DNA of 46,146 nt from Candidatus Zipacnadia bacterium (GTDB lineage Bacteria; Armatimonadota; Zipacnadia; Zipacnadales; Zipacnadaceae), in contig JALGUR010000015.1 of NCBI GenBank assembly GCA_029820565.1, positions 1-46,146 on the forward strand, in the 5' to 3' direction. The translations under genes were made by a program, and so were the position numbers. The notes below the pieces were generated by a model. That model made no database searches. It saw only the letters and a program-made list of their open reading frames with translations, and was not told the DNA's origin. Below, piece after piece: positions 24,645-34,084 of the stretch. Every line of letters begins with the position of its first letter. The first letter of the stretch is position 1.

Positions 24645-27089
24645 TTGCCTGCGTCCGCCTCCGCCGTCAGTAATCTACCTGCCTCCTCGCGACCATCCCG
24701 GGGATTGCTGGTAGCCATCTTCATCGTGACTCTCAGCATGCTGGCTTTCGAGATAGCCCTAACTCGAGCCTTTTCAGTGCTTCTGCATTACCATTTTGTC
24801 TTCCTGGCTGTATCTTTAGCCACCTGCGGTCTGGGCGTCGGTGGTCTGATTGATTTTATCATTCGCCACAAAGCCGCCGCCACCCAACCGGCGGGCGTAC
24901 TCATAGTAGCCGCCGCCGGGCTGGCTATTTTGGCCCCGTCAAGCGTACTGGTATTGTTCTCCACCCCGCTATCGGCTCATCTGACTTCAGTGTGGGTGCT
25001 AACCGCGGTGTGCCTGCCCGTGTTCGTATTTGCGGGCATCTTTCTTAGTCACGCCTTTGCCCAATATACCCGCTGGAGTGGTCATCTGTACTTTGCTGAC
25101 CTCAGCGGCGCTGCCCTGGGGAGCCTACTGGTAATTGTCTTCCTCCAGTTGGCCGGCGGCATCAACACTCCCATTATCTGTGGAGTACTGGCCGCTGCAG
25201 CAGCGCTAATCGTCGCGTATCTTAGCCGACGCACCCTTGCCGTGGTTGCTACCGGTGTACTGATGGTGCTACTGATAGCAGCCTTAGTAGGCAATCTTAG
25301 TAGGCGCTGGATTGATTTGCCCCACCTTCCTCGGGCAGCCTATCCTGCTGCCAAGTCGCTGTATCGCGAATTAGGTGACCCGTCTGCCAAAGCCCGAATC
25401 ATATATAGTGAGTGGAATGCCTTCGCCCGTACCGACGTAGTGGCCTATGCCCGACCTGACGGCCAGTTCCACAAAGGTGGTGATCTGCTCATATACACCG
25501 ATGGCGAAGTGCCCACCAACATGATACACTTCGCGGGCGACCTAAGTGGCATCCAGCAACGGTGCGCGGATTTTATCGGCTTTCTGCCCTTCCGCACTCA
25601 ACGGCCCAACAAAGTATTGCTGATTGGTCCTGGTGGGGGACTGGATGTGTTGATGGCCTTGGCGGTAGGCGCCCAGCAGATTGATGGCGTGGAATTGAAT
25701 CCTTCTATGCTGAAGATTGTACGAAAGTTCCGGGAGTTCGCTGGGCCGGTGTATGATTATGAAAACGTCAATGTCTGTGTCGGTGAGGGGCGCAGTTTCG
25801 TTAGCCGATCGGCCGAGAAATATGATTTAATATATATGGCTTTGACTAAAACCGGCGTCACTGCAAGCAGTTCTCTGGCCGTGACGGAAAGCTATGCTCA
25901 TACACGGGAAGGTTTCAGAGCATACTTCCGCCATCTATCTCCCTCAGGGCGTCTGGCGTTTGTTTGTGAACATCCGGCGATACTGTTACGTGCCTTACTA
26001 AGTGCCCGAGAGGTCATCAAGCAAGTTGAGGACGTCTCAGGTCAACAGGCGATGAACTACCTGGCCGTTGCCAGTGTCCCGCAAGTGAACCGCAACGCCG
26101 GGCCCTACCGGCATCTGTTGATAATGTCCCGACAGCCCTTCACTGCCGCACAGTCACAGCATTTAGGGGAGCAAGTAGTGGGCCTGGGCCTGGTGCCGGC
26201 GTTCTTTCCGGGCGCCTATGAGTCGGTACCGTTTCGCTGGCTGAGTCACCACGAGTTGACCTCGCGAGAGTTCGTTGCCAAGTACAATACCTGGAAGGGA
26301 TATCCGGCCGGGCAGAGGATTAACTTTATGCCCTGCACTGACGACCGTCCCTTTGTGTGGGACATAAGCTTCGGCATTCCGGCCCAGTTCCGCCGATTTG
26401 TGTGGCTTGTCCTGATAAGCGCTCTTATCCTTTCCGCCCTCGCCTGGGGTTGGTTGAGTAGTAAATCGCCGCGAGTCATCTCTGGTAGACAATTTGTGCT
26501 GGCTGTTTTATACTTTTCTTTACTGGGGGCGGGCTTTATGCTCCTGGAGGTGGTGTTGATTCAGCGACTGATTCTATATCTTGGCTATCCTGTATTGACT
26601 TTGTCAGTGATATTGTTTTCACTGCTGGTCGGTGGCGGCATCGGCAGTTTGGTAAGCCAGAGATGGACGAACAGGGCGATAGCCGCACGGGCCGCGTGGG
26701 CCGCAGCTGGCGCAGCCACATTGACTTTGGCGGTGCATCTCTTGTTGCCTTTGCTAACCTCAGCGACTATGTCTCTTGACATCCGCCTCCGCTCACTGGG
26801 CGCTATGGCCATTCTCCTACCAATAGGCTTCTGCCTGGGCATCCCTTTCCCCAGTGGCCTTAGGCTGGTGGGTACGGCCAACGCTGACATCGTGCCCTGG
26901 TTGTGGGGCATCAATGGTTTGACCTCAGTAGTAGGCTCAGTGGCGGCGATGATCTTGGCTAAACTGGTTGGCTTCAGCACTGTTATGCTCGTAGGCATTG
27001 GCATCTATGTGGTGGTCAGTTGCCTGTTGGCAACCGGGCTGATGGGCTACCCGGGTTCGCACCTCCCTAAGCCTGCCGCCGGAGATTGA
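24645..27089 (+). CDS. Membrane protein with spermidine-synthase-like domain
   Basis: 814 aa in three parts: an N-terminal membrane domain with about six to seven hydrophobic segments (to ~residue 230), a central spermidine-synthase/methyltransferase-like Rossmann domain (~235-580) with VLLIGPGGGLDVLMALAVGAQQIDGVELNP and YDLIYMALTKTG, and a C-terminal domain of about seven membrane segments. Large transmembrane SpeE-like proteins of this build exist in several phyla and have no proven reaction. The usual aspartate acting on the amine is not evident: SpeE proteins have DxxD near here, whereas this one has LIYMAL. TTG 24645 lies immediately after the topA TAG; the first good hydrophobic segment begins at residue ~20, so a slightly later start is possible. 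Confidence 0.8.
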   Translation: MPASASAVSNLPASSRPSRGLLVAIFIVTLSMLAFEIALTRAFSVLLHYHFVFLAVSLATCGLGVGGLIDFIIRHKAAATQPAGVLIVAAAGLAILAPSSVLVLFSTPLSAHLTSVWVLTAVCLPVFVFAGIFLSHAFAQYTRWSGHLYFADLSGAALGSLLVIVFLQLAGGINTPIICGVLAAAAALIVAYLSRRTLAVVATGVLMVLLIAALVGNLSRRWIDLPHLPRAAYPAAKSLYRELGDPSAKARIIYSEWNAFARTDVVAYARPDGQFHKGGDLLIYTDGEVPTNMIHFAGDLSGIQQRCADFIGFLPFRTQRPNKVLLIGPGGGLDVLMALAVGAQQIDGVELNPSMLKIVRKFREFAGPVYDYENVNVCVGEGRSFVSRSAEKYDLIYMALTKTGVTASSSLAVTESYAHTREGFRAYFRHLSPSGRLAFVCEHPAILLRALLSAREVIKQVEDVSGQQAMNYLAVASVPQVNRNAGPYRHLLIMSRQPFTAAQSQHLGEQVVGLGLVPAFFPGAYESVPFRWLSHHELTSREFVAKYNTWKGYPAGQRINFMPCTDDRPFVWDISFGIPAQFRRFVWLVLISALILSALAWGWLSSKSPRVISGRQFVLAVLYFSLLGAGFMLLEVVLIQRLILYLGYPVLTLSVILFSLLVGGGIGSLVSQRWTNRAIAARAAWAAAGAATLTLAVHLLLPLLTSATMSLDIRLRSLGAMAILLPIGFCLGIPFPSGLRLVGTANADIVPWLWGINGLTSVVGSVAAMILAKLVGFSTVMLVGIGIYVVVSCLLATGLMGYPGSHLPKPAAGD

Positions 27090-27128
27090 GCGAATCTTTT
27101 GGACATACACAATTGAGAGGAACAGTAG

Positions 27129-27734
27129 ATGCGAGAAACTACCGCAGCCGCAATACATAATCAACGAGTCGGCGAGCAATTGGCGCAAATGACCCAGCAG
27201 ATGGCGCAATGGACCCAGCAGGAGGTCCGTAGCCTTAAGATTACCGACCCGGTGCGCCGCGCCGTCCAGCAGGCTTATCGCAAAGTAGTCTGTGGCCGTA
27301 AGTACCTGGTGCTGCCCCGGCACACTGAGGTGCAGCGCGGTTTTTTGCAGATGATGTTGACGCTGGCATTGGCCACTGATAGCCGTTTGCAGATGCAGGC
27401 GGCGAGAGTAGCGAAATACTTGAGCAGTAACTATACTTTCGAGTGGTGCACCAGTCCCATAACAGCGCCCGCTCGGCGGACAGCACGAGATATGATCATG
27501 CGTGCCGCCGACGGCCGGTTTGATGAGGCCCCTTATGCCCCACAACTCGCCTATGTAATGTTTCATCATGAAGAACTGCGCATTACTAATGTTTCAGACT
27601 ACACAGAATTGTACACCCGGGCGTTAGCTATGGATAATGAGGGGGCTTTTCGTGATGTGGCCCGAAGTGAGCGACAGGAACTGGGCTTCCACCGTCATCC
27701 CGAGATTCGCGCGGCTAAGCACAAATTTGACTAA
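27129..27734 (+). CDS. Uncharacterised protein (201 aa)
   Basis: ATG 27129 is preceded by GAGAGGAA at good spacing. The N-terminal third is Gln-rich and helical (VGEQLAQMTQQMAQWTQQEV), followed by a mixed segment with VVCGRKYLVLPRHTEVQRGFL and a C-terminal half with CTSPITAPARRTARDMIMRAA. No signal peptide or membrane segment. I do not recognise a family. It sits 39 nt after the SpeE-like membrane protein and 44 nt before an exported L,D-transpeptidase, so may belong to the same transcript. Confidence 0.7.
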   Translation: MRETTAAAIHNQRVGEQLAQMTQQMAQWTQQEVRSLKITDPVRRAVQQAYRKVVCGRKYLVLPRHTEVQRGFLQMMLTLALATDSRLQMQAARVAKYLSSNYTFEWCTSPITAPARRTARDMIMRAADGRFDEAPYAPQLAYVMFHHEELRITNVSDYTELYTRALAMDNEGAFRDVARSERQELGFHRHPEIRAAKHKFD

Positions 27735-27778
27735 CTGACAAGCATCGCGACAGTTCACTCTCTCAGAAAGCCACGGAT

Positions 27779-28681
27779 ATGTGTCCACAGTCGCGACGAG
27801 TAACCGGCATTGGTAGGGTACTGCTGCTGGTAACTGTAGTCGGGTGTAGGGTCGCAGGTTGCTGTGTGGCTTCACTCTATGCAGCCGAGCAAGAGGCGGC
27901 TTGGTGCTCGCCGATTAGTCGTGATCTCGCCCTCGGCGTCGGAGCCGTCCGCCACTTGCCCCTGACTCCGTCCATCAGTCTCCTCTCGCCCCGGCCAGAT
28001 GAGGAGTGGACTGAGGGGTCAACCGTAATCATACGCTGGGAGGCTACTGGGCTTCTTTACTGGGTGCGCCTCTACTATTACGGCGGCAACTGCCCTCTGG
28101 GAGGCCGCCCGCGCGGTAGTTTTGGTGAGGTCATTGCTGACCGGGTTCCCAATACCGGGTCTATTCAGTGGACAGTTCCCTGGATTGATGCTACTTGCTT
28201 CCGGCTGCGCATTGCCGGTTTTGGCGTTAATGATCAGCGCTTAGCCGACTTTGAGCGTGTGGTGCGGTTTCGGCCCCGCGAGTTGGTAGACCTACCGGAT
28301 ACCTGCATAGCCATTATCAAGCGCAAGCAGCGTCTGTACTATTATGAAGAAGGCCGCATTGTTCGCATGCATGTAATCTCTACAGCCAGGCGCGGTTATA
28401 GTACACCGACGATGACGCCAGGTGACTACAGCCCCCGCCGCGGCGCGATGGGTCAGGTATTTAGAAAATCGCGCCGCCCCCGCAGCCGCCGTTATGACGT
28501 GACAATGCCCTATTGGCTGCAGATCACCTCTACCGGCAGCCACGGTATTCATGCCACTTCGCCTAATCTGTACTACCGATTAGGCCGCCCCGCCTCGCAC
28601 GGCTGCATCCGCCAGCACCGTAGCGATGCCAAAGTGCTCTACCAACTGGTCCCGGTAGGGACACCAGTTTACATCTTTTAG
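27779..28681 (+). CDS. L,D-transpeptidase (YkuD domain)
   Basis: 300-aa exported or membrane-anchored protein. After a hydrophobic leader (GRVLLLVTVVGCRVAGCCVASLYAA, with VVGC resembling a loose lipobox) comes a beta-sandwich Ser/Thr-type domain (SLLSPRPDEEWTEGSTVIIRWEATG, about residues 60-160), then a YkuD catalytic domain: IAIIKRKQRLYYYEEGRIVR, STPTMTPGDY, GSHGIHATSPN and the active-site SHGCIR. Such enzymes make 3-3 cross-links or attach proteins to peptidoglycan in the periplasm. ATG 27779 has only a weak ribosome site. The sandwich may bind the cell wall or a partner. Confidence 0.88.
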   Translation: MCPQSRRVTGIGRVLLLVTVVGCRVAGCCVASLYAAEQEAAWCSPISRDLALGVGAVRHLPLTPSISLLSPRPDEEWTEGSTVIIRWEATGLLYWVRLYYYGGNCPLGGRPRGSFGEVIADRVPNTGSIQWTVPWIDATCFRLRIAGFGVNDQRLADFERVVRFRPRELVDLPDTCIAIIKRKQRLYYYEEGRIVRMHVISTARRGYSTPTMTPGDYSPRRGAMGQVFRKSRRPRSRRYDVTMPYWLQITSTGSHGIHATSPNLYYRLGRPASHGCIRQHRSDAKVLYQLVPVGTPVYIF

Positions 28682-28697
28682 CAATCTATTTCTTCGC

Positions 28698-28726
28698 TTG
28701 TACAAGACCCCAATTAGTGATATTAT
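28698..28726 (+). promoter_or_regulatory. Possible promoter for the aminotransferase gene
   Basis: TTGTAC and TATTAT separated by 17 nt, in the 184-nt gap ahead of the aminotransferase. -10 matches 5 of 6, -35 only 3 of 6, so weak. Confidence 0.35.
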
Positions 28727-28865
28727 TGGTGCAGATTCGGGCCACCACGATGTGCAGTCATTGATACGTCAGGAGTGCTGCAAGTGGACGGGGGTTGGAT
28801 TATCTGGGCCCGGCGGATCAATTTAACATTATGAGAATCACTTTTAAGAGTGGGAAGTGAAGTAG

Positions 28866-30188
28866 ATGCCTAAGATTATTACGGAACTGCCTGGCCCTAA
28901 GGCACAGCAGTACTTGGAGAAATCACAACGGTACGAGCCACGCTCCATTGGTTACCAGACGCCGCTGGTATGGGAACGCGCGCAAGGTTGCGAAATTGTG
29001 GATGTGGATGGCAACCAGTTCCTGGATTGGTGCAGTGGAGTCCTGGTGACAAACGTGGGCCACTGCCACCCTTACTACGTTGAGCAGGTCAAAGACCAGG
29101 CGGAAAAACTGTTTAATTGCTATGATTTCCTTAATGGTCCCCGAGTGAAGTTGGCGGAGAAACTGGTGCAGATTACTCCTGATTATCTGGAGAAGGCGTT
29201 CCTGGTGACCACAGGTAGTGACGCCACAGAAGCAGCGCTGCGCACCGCTCGCCGGGCTCACGAAGGCTGGGAAATATTGGGCTTTCATGGCGCTTTTCAT
29301 GGCCGCACGTTGGGAGCAGCCTCAGCGGGTGGTTCCTTGGGCGTCAAGCAGGGCTACGGTCCCTTGGTGCCGGGCTTCATCCACGCGCCTTTCCCCTACT
29401 GCTACCGATGTCCCTTGGGGCAGGAAAGCCCCGAGACCTGCGGGCTGAAGTGCTTAGAGTACATTGATTGGGTAGTATCCAAAGAGAGTTGCGGACAGAT
29501 GTGTGCGGTCATCACCGAACCGTACCAGGGGGGAGCCGGTAGCATCATTCCTCCGGCTGGCTGGTTTGAAGGACTTGATCAATGGCGCAGCCAGCAAGGA
29601 ATGTATTTCATACTTGACGAGGTGCAATCGTCTTTTGGCCGCACGGGTAAGATGTTTGCTTTGGAACATTATGACATCCAGCCCGACCTGATATGCTTGG
29701 GCAAGGGCCTGGGCTCCGGCGTGCCCTGCTCCGCGGTAGTCGGTACAAGCGAGGTAATGGATGCTTTGCCCCCTGGTTCAATGGGCTCCACTAACGGCGG
29801 CAATCCCCTCAGTTGCCGGGCGGCGCTGGCTGCAATACATATAATTGAGCAGGAAGATCTGGTGACCAACTCTGCCCAAATGGGCCAGATGATGCTTGAT
29901 GTCTTTACCGAAATGAAAAGCCAGGTCGAACGACTGGGCGATGTGCGCGGGCAGGGGCTGGTGCTCGGCCTGGAGATGGTTACCGATAAGAAGTCCAAGA
30001 CACCCGCGCCGGACATAGCCCGTCAGGTTATCTATGAGGCTTATCAGCGAGGGCTGGCTATGATTGCGCCTATCGGTATGTACAGTAATGTCATCCGGGT
30101 AGCCCCGCCCCTGGTCATAACCGAGCAGCAGGTCCAAGAGAGCCTGGACATCTTCCAGGCCAGTCTGCAAGCCGCGGTAACCGACTAA
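28866..30188 (+). CDS. Class III aminotransferase (4-aminobutyrate/ornithine type)
   Basis: 440-aa PLP enzyme of fold type I. Seen: VDGNQFLDWCSGVLVTNVGHCHP near residue 45, VTTGSDATEAALRTAR, FHGAFHGRTLGA, EPYQGGAGSIIPP, ILDEVQSSFGRTG and the PLP-lysine in ICLGKGLGSG. Family members move an omega-amino group (GABA, ornithine, beta-alanine and others) to a 2-oxo acid. An unusual Cys-rich stretch (PYCYRCPLGQESPETCGLKC) in the middle is found in the 4-aminobutyrate aminotransferase-like subgroup. GGGAAGTGAAG precedes ATG 28866. Last plus-strand core gene before the accessory region; substrate not decided. Confidence 0.9.
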   Translation: MPKIITELPGPKAQQYLEKSQRYEPRSIGYQTPLVWERAQGCEIVDVDGNQFLDWCSGVLVTNVGHCHPYYVEQVKDQAEKLFNCYDFLNGPRVKLAEKLVQITPDYLEKAFLVTTGSDATEAALRTARRAHEGWEILGFHGAFHGRTLGAASAGGSLGVKQGYGPLVPGFIHAPFPYCYRCPLGQESPETCGLKCLEYIDWVVSKESCGQMCAVITEPYQGGAGSIIPPAGWFEGLDQWRSQQGMYFILDEVQSSFGRTGKMFALEHYDIQPDLICLGKGLGSGVPCSAVVGTSEVMDALPPGSMGSTNGGNPLSCRAALAAIHIIEQEDLVTNSAQMGQMMLDVFTEMKSQVERLGDVRGQGLVLGLEMVTDKKSKTPAPDIARQVIYEAYQRGLAMIAPIGMYSNVIRVAPPLVITEQQVQESLDIFQASLQAAVTD

Positions 30189-30299
30189 TTAGACAATGAC
30201 ATGGCTGTTGACGACGCCATAACACAGTGATGATGACCATTTATTCACTCGGTGCAGACATCTAATCGTAGTTCAATACATTCGTCAGGGGGTAGGCAG

Positions 30300-32996
30300 A
30301 TGGTAAACTCATCTTTTGTTGTAATCTACTTGGTGTTCCTGTGCCTTCTCGTCTCTGGTGTGACTTTCGCAACACAGGACGGCTTGGTGGCTCACTACAC
30401 CTTTGAGGAAGGCTCTGGCGATGTACTGCGCGACCACAGCGGGAACAACAACCACGGCCAAATCCACGGAGCCAAATGGGTCCGGAATGGCAGCGGCTGG
30501 GCGCTGCACTTCGACGGCGTGGATGATTATGTGAACTGCGGCGCGGGCCCCACCCTGGACCTGCGCGATGCCTTCACCTTGGAGGCCTGGGTTTATGCGG
30601 AGCCCATCTATTGCGTCTGGCTGGCGGTGCCGATTTTGGGCAACGGTAACTACGCGATCGGCCAGCAGGTCTCGGAGATATTCGTGCCCGCCGGCTATGC
30701 CGGCTTGCTGCCGTTCCGCAAGTGGGTGCACTTGGCCGTAACGTATGATGGTAGGGTGCAGCGTGTCTATGTTGACGGCGTACTGCGGAACGTGGCCAGG
30801 CGCGACGGCCCGCTGCCGCCGGGTGGGAAGTTCTGGATCGCAGATGCCAGACAGGCCGAGGGATGGGAGCCGCCCGACTACGCCAAACGCTTCAAGGGCA
30901 AAGTCGCCGAGGTGAGACTCCACAACCACGCCCTAACATACGAGGAAGTCCTGGCGGAGTTGCGCACCACTAACATCACGAGCAGCGTCATTGCCTCACC
31001 TGTTCCCCTGCCTGGTCGCGGCCAGATACTGGTTGAAGTTGACGCGGCGCGTCTCGGCCAGCCATTGGACAATCTCACTGTTGACGTAAGTGTTTACCCG
31101 ACTCACTCCTACAACGCCCCTGCCCTCATTGCCGACTCTGTAAAGCAGTTCAATGACTTAGGCCGAACGCTGGTGGTGCTCAATGCGCCGGAATTGGAAC
31201 GCGGAGAGTACATCATCCGGACAATCGCGCGCGATGTTGGTGGGAAAAGGATTGGCGTTCCCGGCACCGAGCGGCTATCCTGGCCCGGGGCCAGCCAGTT
31301 TCCCAGAGGACCACAGAGCACAAAAAAACTCAACAACCTGGTGACCGAACTTCTGCGTGTACCCGGGTCTGACTCGTCGGGAGCCGATTATACCTTTGTC
31401 AATCCCCGGTTAGGCTGGGTCTACATTGCCAATCGCGGCTTGGCGGAGGTGGAGCTGGTCGCCGAAGGCGCGAGAGAAGTGATGAATGTGACGCTGTCGC
31501 AAGACTACGGCGATGCGTATGAGACCATGCGTTACCTACCCGAGGGCAAGTACACAATTACAGTCCCGGTGGTCCAGGATTTGATCGTGCGGGCGGTGGC
31601 CGAGACAGTCTACGACTACACGCCGTCTACTCCCCACATCGCCGAGTTTGGTCCCTACGCGGGAGAGTTCGAAGAGCGCTACGTCTACCCGCACACCAGT
31701 ACCTTTGTGCTCGTGGGGGATCCCGACGCGCCGTATGTGGCAAAGTGGAAGGCTAAAGGGAGGAGATTCCTGGGGAATGTGGCAGTTTCGGTTTACAAGA
31801 ATCCCCACGAAGGTCAATCCAAGGTTGACGCTGCTTATGAAGCACTCACCAGCGGCTATGGCTTCACGCATTCGCACGGCGACGGCTGCGTGCTGGACGA
31901 ATTCTCGGCATCTGACGAGGGCTGCGCGATCTGGGCCCAGGCGATTGATAAAGCTCTCTCTGAGCCGCGCTTCCAAGGCAAAAGCACGCACACGTATGAC
32001 TATGCGCTGTTCGACTTGGTTCACGGAATGCGCGGCGGCTACACCGAAGCCGATGGCCGCGAGCTGCTAATGATACTTAACAAGCACGGGAGCGCAGTCC
32101 TCTGGGAATGCTATGTTAAAGACCGGCGAACTGAACTCGAGGCCTGGTTGAACATGAATGATAAACTGGTGGGCGAGCCGGTGGCCGGCGAGAAATGCTT
32201 TCCCGGTTTGATAGACAATGTGATCGTAGTTTTCTATGGGTATGTGACCGGCGGACCGCCCTGGATGACAACGACACTGCCCAATGTCAACGTGAAGACC
32301 TATCTGGACATGCAGTTCCAGATGGTCGCCACTCACCCGGTCTACGGCAATGTGCACGGTTTGGGGGTGTACCGTTCCAGCTACGCGGACGAGGAGACAG
32401 TGCGCTGGGTGGCGCGGCTTTTCCGGCATTACGGCATTGAAGGCCACACCGAGATGCTCAGCAAAGACCCCTACCTGCTCACCCACATTCAGAATCCCGA
32501 TTTCGAGCAGCACGGTCAGGGTTGGAGCCTGAAGCCAGCAGACGAAGAGTCCATTCGTTTTGACATCATCCCCGGATTCGGTACCCGGCAGGGACGGTAC
32601 AACCGGGTCAGTGCGGGTGACACAGTCATTGTCACCACCCGCTCCGACCAAGGCCCGAATGTCTTCTCACAGGAAATCAAGGGCCTGGAACCCGGCAGGC
32701 TGTATTCGTTGCGCTTGTTCAGCGCTGATCACCAGGATATGTCCAAGAAGGAGAAGCACGCTGTTATGATCAAACTGGACAATGCCACTCTGGTCCCGGA
32801 CAAATGCTTTACTCATCTGGGCCGCACGCGAGATAAGAAAGGCTGGCTGAACTATCACTACCGCGTGTTCCGCGCCGAGGGCCAGACCGCTACGCTATCA
32901 ATCTCAGACTGGCAGAGCGAAGAAGAACCAGGTGGCCCCATCGGCCAGGAACTTATGTTTAACTACATCAAAGTCCAACCTTACTGGTCAGAATAG
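30300..32996 (+). CDS. Large secreted LamG-domain protein, probable carbohydrate-active
   Basis: 898 aa; signal peptide VIYLVFLCLLVSGVTFA, then a concanavalin-like LamG domain (residues ~25-220: GLVAHYTFEEGSGDVLRDHS, LHFDGVDDYVNCG, FTLEAWVYAEP, WVHLAVTYDGRVQRVYVDG). A long central part contains beta-sandwich stretches and a region from ~500 to ~740 with GDGCVLDEFSASDEGCAIW and HTYDYALFDLVHGMRGGYTEADGRE, which looks like a barrel enzyme, candidate acids being D/E in VLDEF. The C-terminus (~740-890) resembles a carbohydrate-binding jelly roll (NPDFEQHGQGWSL). ATG 30300 has AGGGGGTAGG upstream; the frame extends to 30252 without a better start. A polysaccharide-degrading role is inference. Confidence 0.75.
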   Translation: MVNSSFVVIYLVFLCLLVSGVTFATQDGLVAHYTFEEGSGDVLRDHSGNNNHGQIHGAKWVRNGSGWALHFDGVDDYVNCGAGPTLDLRDAFTLEAWVYAEPIYCVWLAVPILGNGNYAIGQQVSEIFVPAGYAGLLPFRKWVHLAVTYDGRVQRVYVDGVLRNVARRDGPLPPGGKFWIADARQAEGWEPPDYAKRFKGKVAEVRLHNHALTYEEVLAELRTTNITSSVIASPVPLPGRGQILVEVDAARLGQPLDNLTVDVSVYPTHSYNAPALIADSVKQFNDLGRTLVVLNAPELERGEYIIRTIARDVGGKRIGVPGTERLSWPGASQFPRGPQSTKKLNNLVTELLRVPGSDSSGADYTFVNPRLGWVYIANRGLAEVELVAEGAREVMNVTLSQDYGDAYETMRYLPEGKYTITVPVVQDLIVRAVAETVYDYTPSTPHIAEFGPYAGEFEERYVYPHTSTFVLVGDPDAPYVAKWKAKGRRFLGNVAVSVYKNPHEGQSKVDAAYEALTSGYGFTHSHGDGCVLDEFSASDEGCAIWAQAIDKALSEPRFQGKSTHTYDYALFDLVHGMRGGYTEADGRELLMILNKHGSAVLWECYVKDRRTELEAWLNMNDKLVGEPVAGEKCFPGLIDNVIVVFYGYVTGGPPWMTTTLPNVNVKTYLDMQFQMVATHPVYGNVHGLGVYRSSYADEETVRWVARLFRHYGIEGHTEMLSKDPYLLTHIQNPDFEQHGQGWSLKPADEESIRFDIIPGFGTRQGRYNRVSAGDTVIVTTRSDQGPNVFSQEIKGLEPGRLYSLRLFSADHQDMSKKEKHAVMIKLDNATLVPDKCFTHLGRTRDKKGWLNYHYRVFRAEGQTATLSISDWQSEEEPGGPIGQELMFNYIKVQPYWSE

Positions 32997-33001
32997 TCCT
33001 G

Positions 33002-33196
33002 GCTGGGCCCTATTCCGTGGCTCCCAGTCTTATCTCTAACAGTGTAATATCTCCGCGCACTGGCTGGTTCCAGGGCACTTCCAGCTTCTACGACGATGGG
33101 CACGTACCTCTAATTGTTACCATAGTACAGGCCAGAGAAGGTCTGATTAGGTACTACGACGAAAAGTCACTCCAACTGTCGTTTGCCCAGTGGTAA
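33002..33196 (+). pseudogene. Possible small coding remnant
   Basis: An open 64-codon frame ending in TAA (33194-33196) reads coherently (WFQGTSSFYDDGHVPLIVTI, then REGLIRYYDEKSLQLSF) but lacks a convincing start; a GTG at 33017 has no ribosome site. Probably the C-terminal scrap of a lost gene, or a small protein. No family recognised. Confidence 0.3.
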
Positions 33197-33235
33197 CTCG
33201 GTTCTGGTAGGTAGTAGTATCGTCCAGGTGTCAAT

Positions 33236-33763
33236 ATGAATACCTCCCGTGCTTGGAGTCTGGCTCTATTTATCATCGCCTTTGGCTGGCTGGGCTTGTG
33301 GGGGCTGTTTTTTGTCAGTGGAGTATACGCGGGCAAGACTGATGTACCGGCGATGATCTTAGGTGTCGGACTATTCGGGGTTGTACCCGCCCTGATATTG
33401 GGAGGTATTGGTGGTTACCTACGCGCGCGGGGAACGCAAGAAGCCCAACAGATGGTCCAAATCGACCTCCAACAGCAGATATTAGGCGCAGTGGAGACTC
33501 GGGGCCACGTCGACCTGGGGCGACTGGCGTTTGAACTGGGAACTGATGAGCAGCAAATTCGGCGAGCAGTCTATGACTTGGTTAACAAGCGCTTATTCAC
33601 TGGCTACGTCAACTGGAACCAGCGGGAGCTGTACTCAGCCCAGGCTGCTGACCTACCGGAGGGGCAGTGTCCCCACTGTGGCGGACGGCTGGAACTGGCC
33701 GGCAAGGGTGCCGTCGTCTGCCCCTACTGCGGCACCGAGACATTCCTGGATACACAACACTAA
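33236..33763 (+). CDS. Membrane protein with winged-helix-like domain and zinc ribbon
   Basis: 175 aa. Two membrane segments (residues ~7-30 and ~40-62), a helical module (VETRGHVDLGRLAFELGTDEQQIRRAVYDLVNK) resembling a PCI/winged-helix domain, and a C-terminal zinc ribbon with CPHCGG and CPYCG. Such membrane-tethered zinc-ribbon proteins are common and mostly uncharacterised. ATG 33236 follows a GTGTCAAT stretch with no strong ribosome site. The TIGR04076-type gene starts 27 nt downstream. Confidence 0.75.
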   Translation: MNTSRAWSLALFIIAFGWLGLWGLFFVSGVYAGKTDVPAMILGVGLFGVVPALILGGIGGYLRARGTQEAQQMVQIDLQQQILGAVETRGHVDLGRLAFELGTDEQQIRRAVYDLVNKRLFTGYVNWNQRELYSAQAADLPEGQCPHCGGRLELAGKGAVVCPYCGTETFLDTQH

Positions 33764-33790
33764 CATCAGCGTCAAAGGAGCAAATAGGCT

Positions 33791-34084
33791 ATGGATGCAA
33801 AGGTTAAGATAACAGTACTGCGGCGGCTCTTTCATCAGGACCTGGTGGACGAGTATGCCGATGGCCCCTGGGAGCCTTGCGAGCGCTTCACTGATGGGCA
33901 GCAATTCGTCTCCGAGGGCGTCAATATGCCCGAGGGCTTTTGCAGTTGGGCCTGGGCTGATATCCAGAAGTATGTGATGACCCTCGCCCGGGGCGGGGAT
34001 TTTGTGGGCGTGCAGCCCGGGGTTTTCATCACCTGCTGCACCGACGGCTTCCGTCCGGTAATCTTCAAGGTGGAAAGAATCTAA
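33791..34084 (+). CDS. TIGR04076 family protein
   Basis: 97-aa soluble protein; AAAGGAG upstream of ATG 33791. Family pattern: KITVLRRLFHQDLVDEY, CERFTDGQQFVSEG, PEGFCSWAWADIQKYVMTLARGG and CTDGFRPVIFKVE. The conserved cysteines and length agree with TIGR04076, an unassigned family often found in anaerobes. Function unknown. Confidence 0.8.
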   Translation: MDAKVKITVLRRLFHQDLVDEYADGPWEPCERFTDGQQFVSEGVNMPEGFCSWAWADIQKYVMTLARGGDFVGVQPGVFITCCTDGFRPVIFKVERI

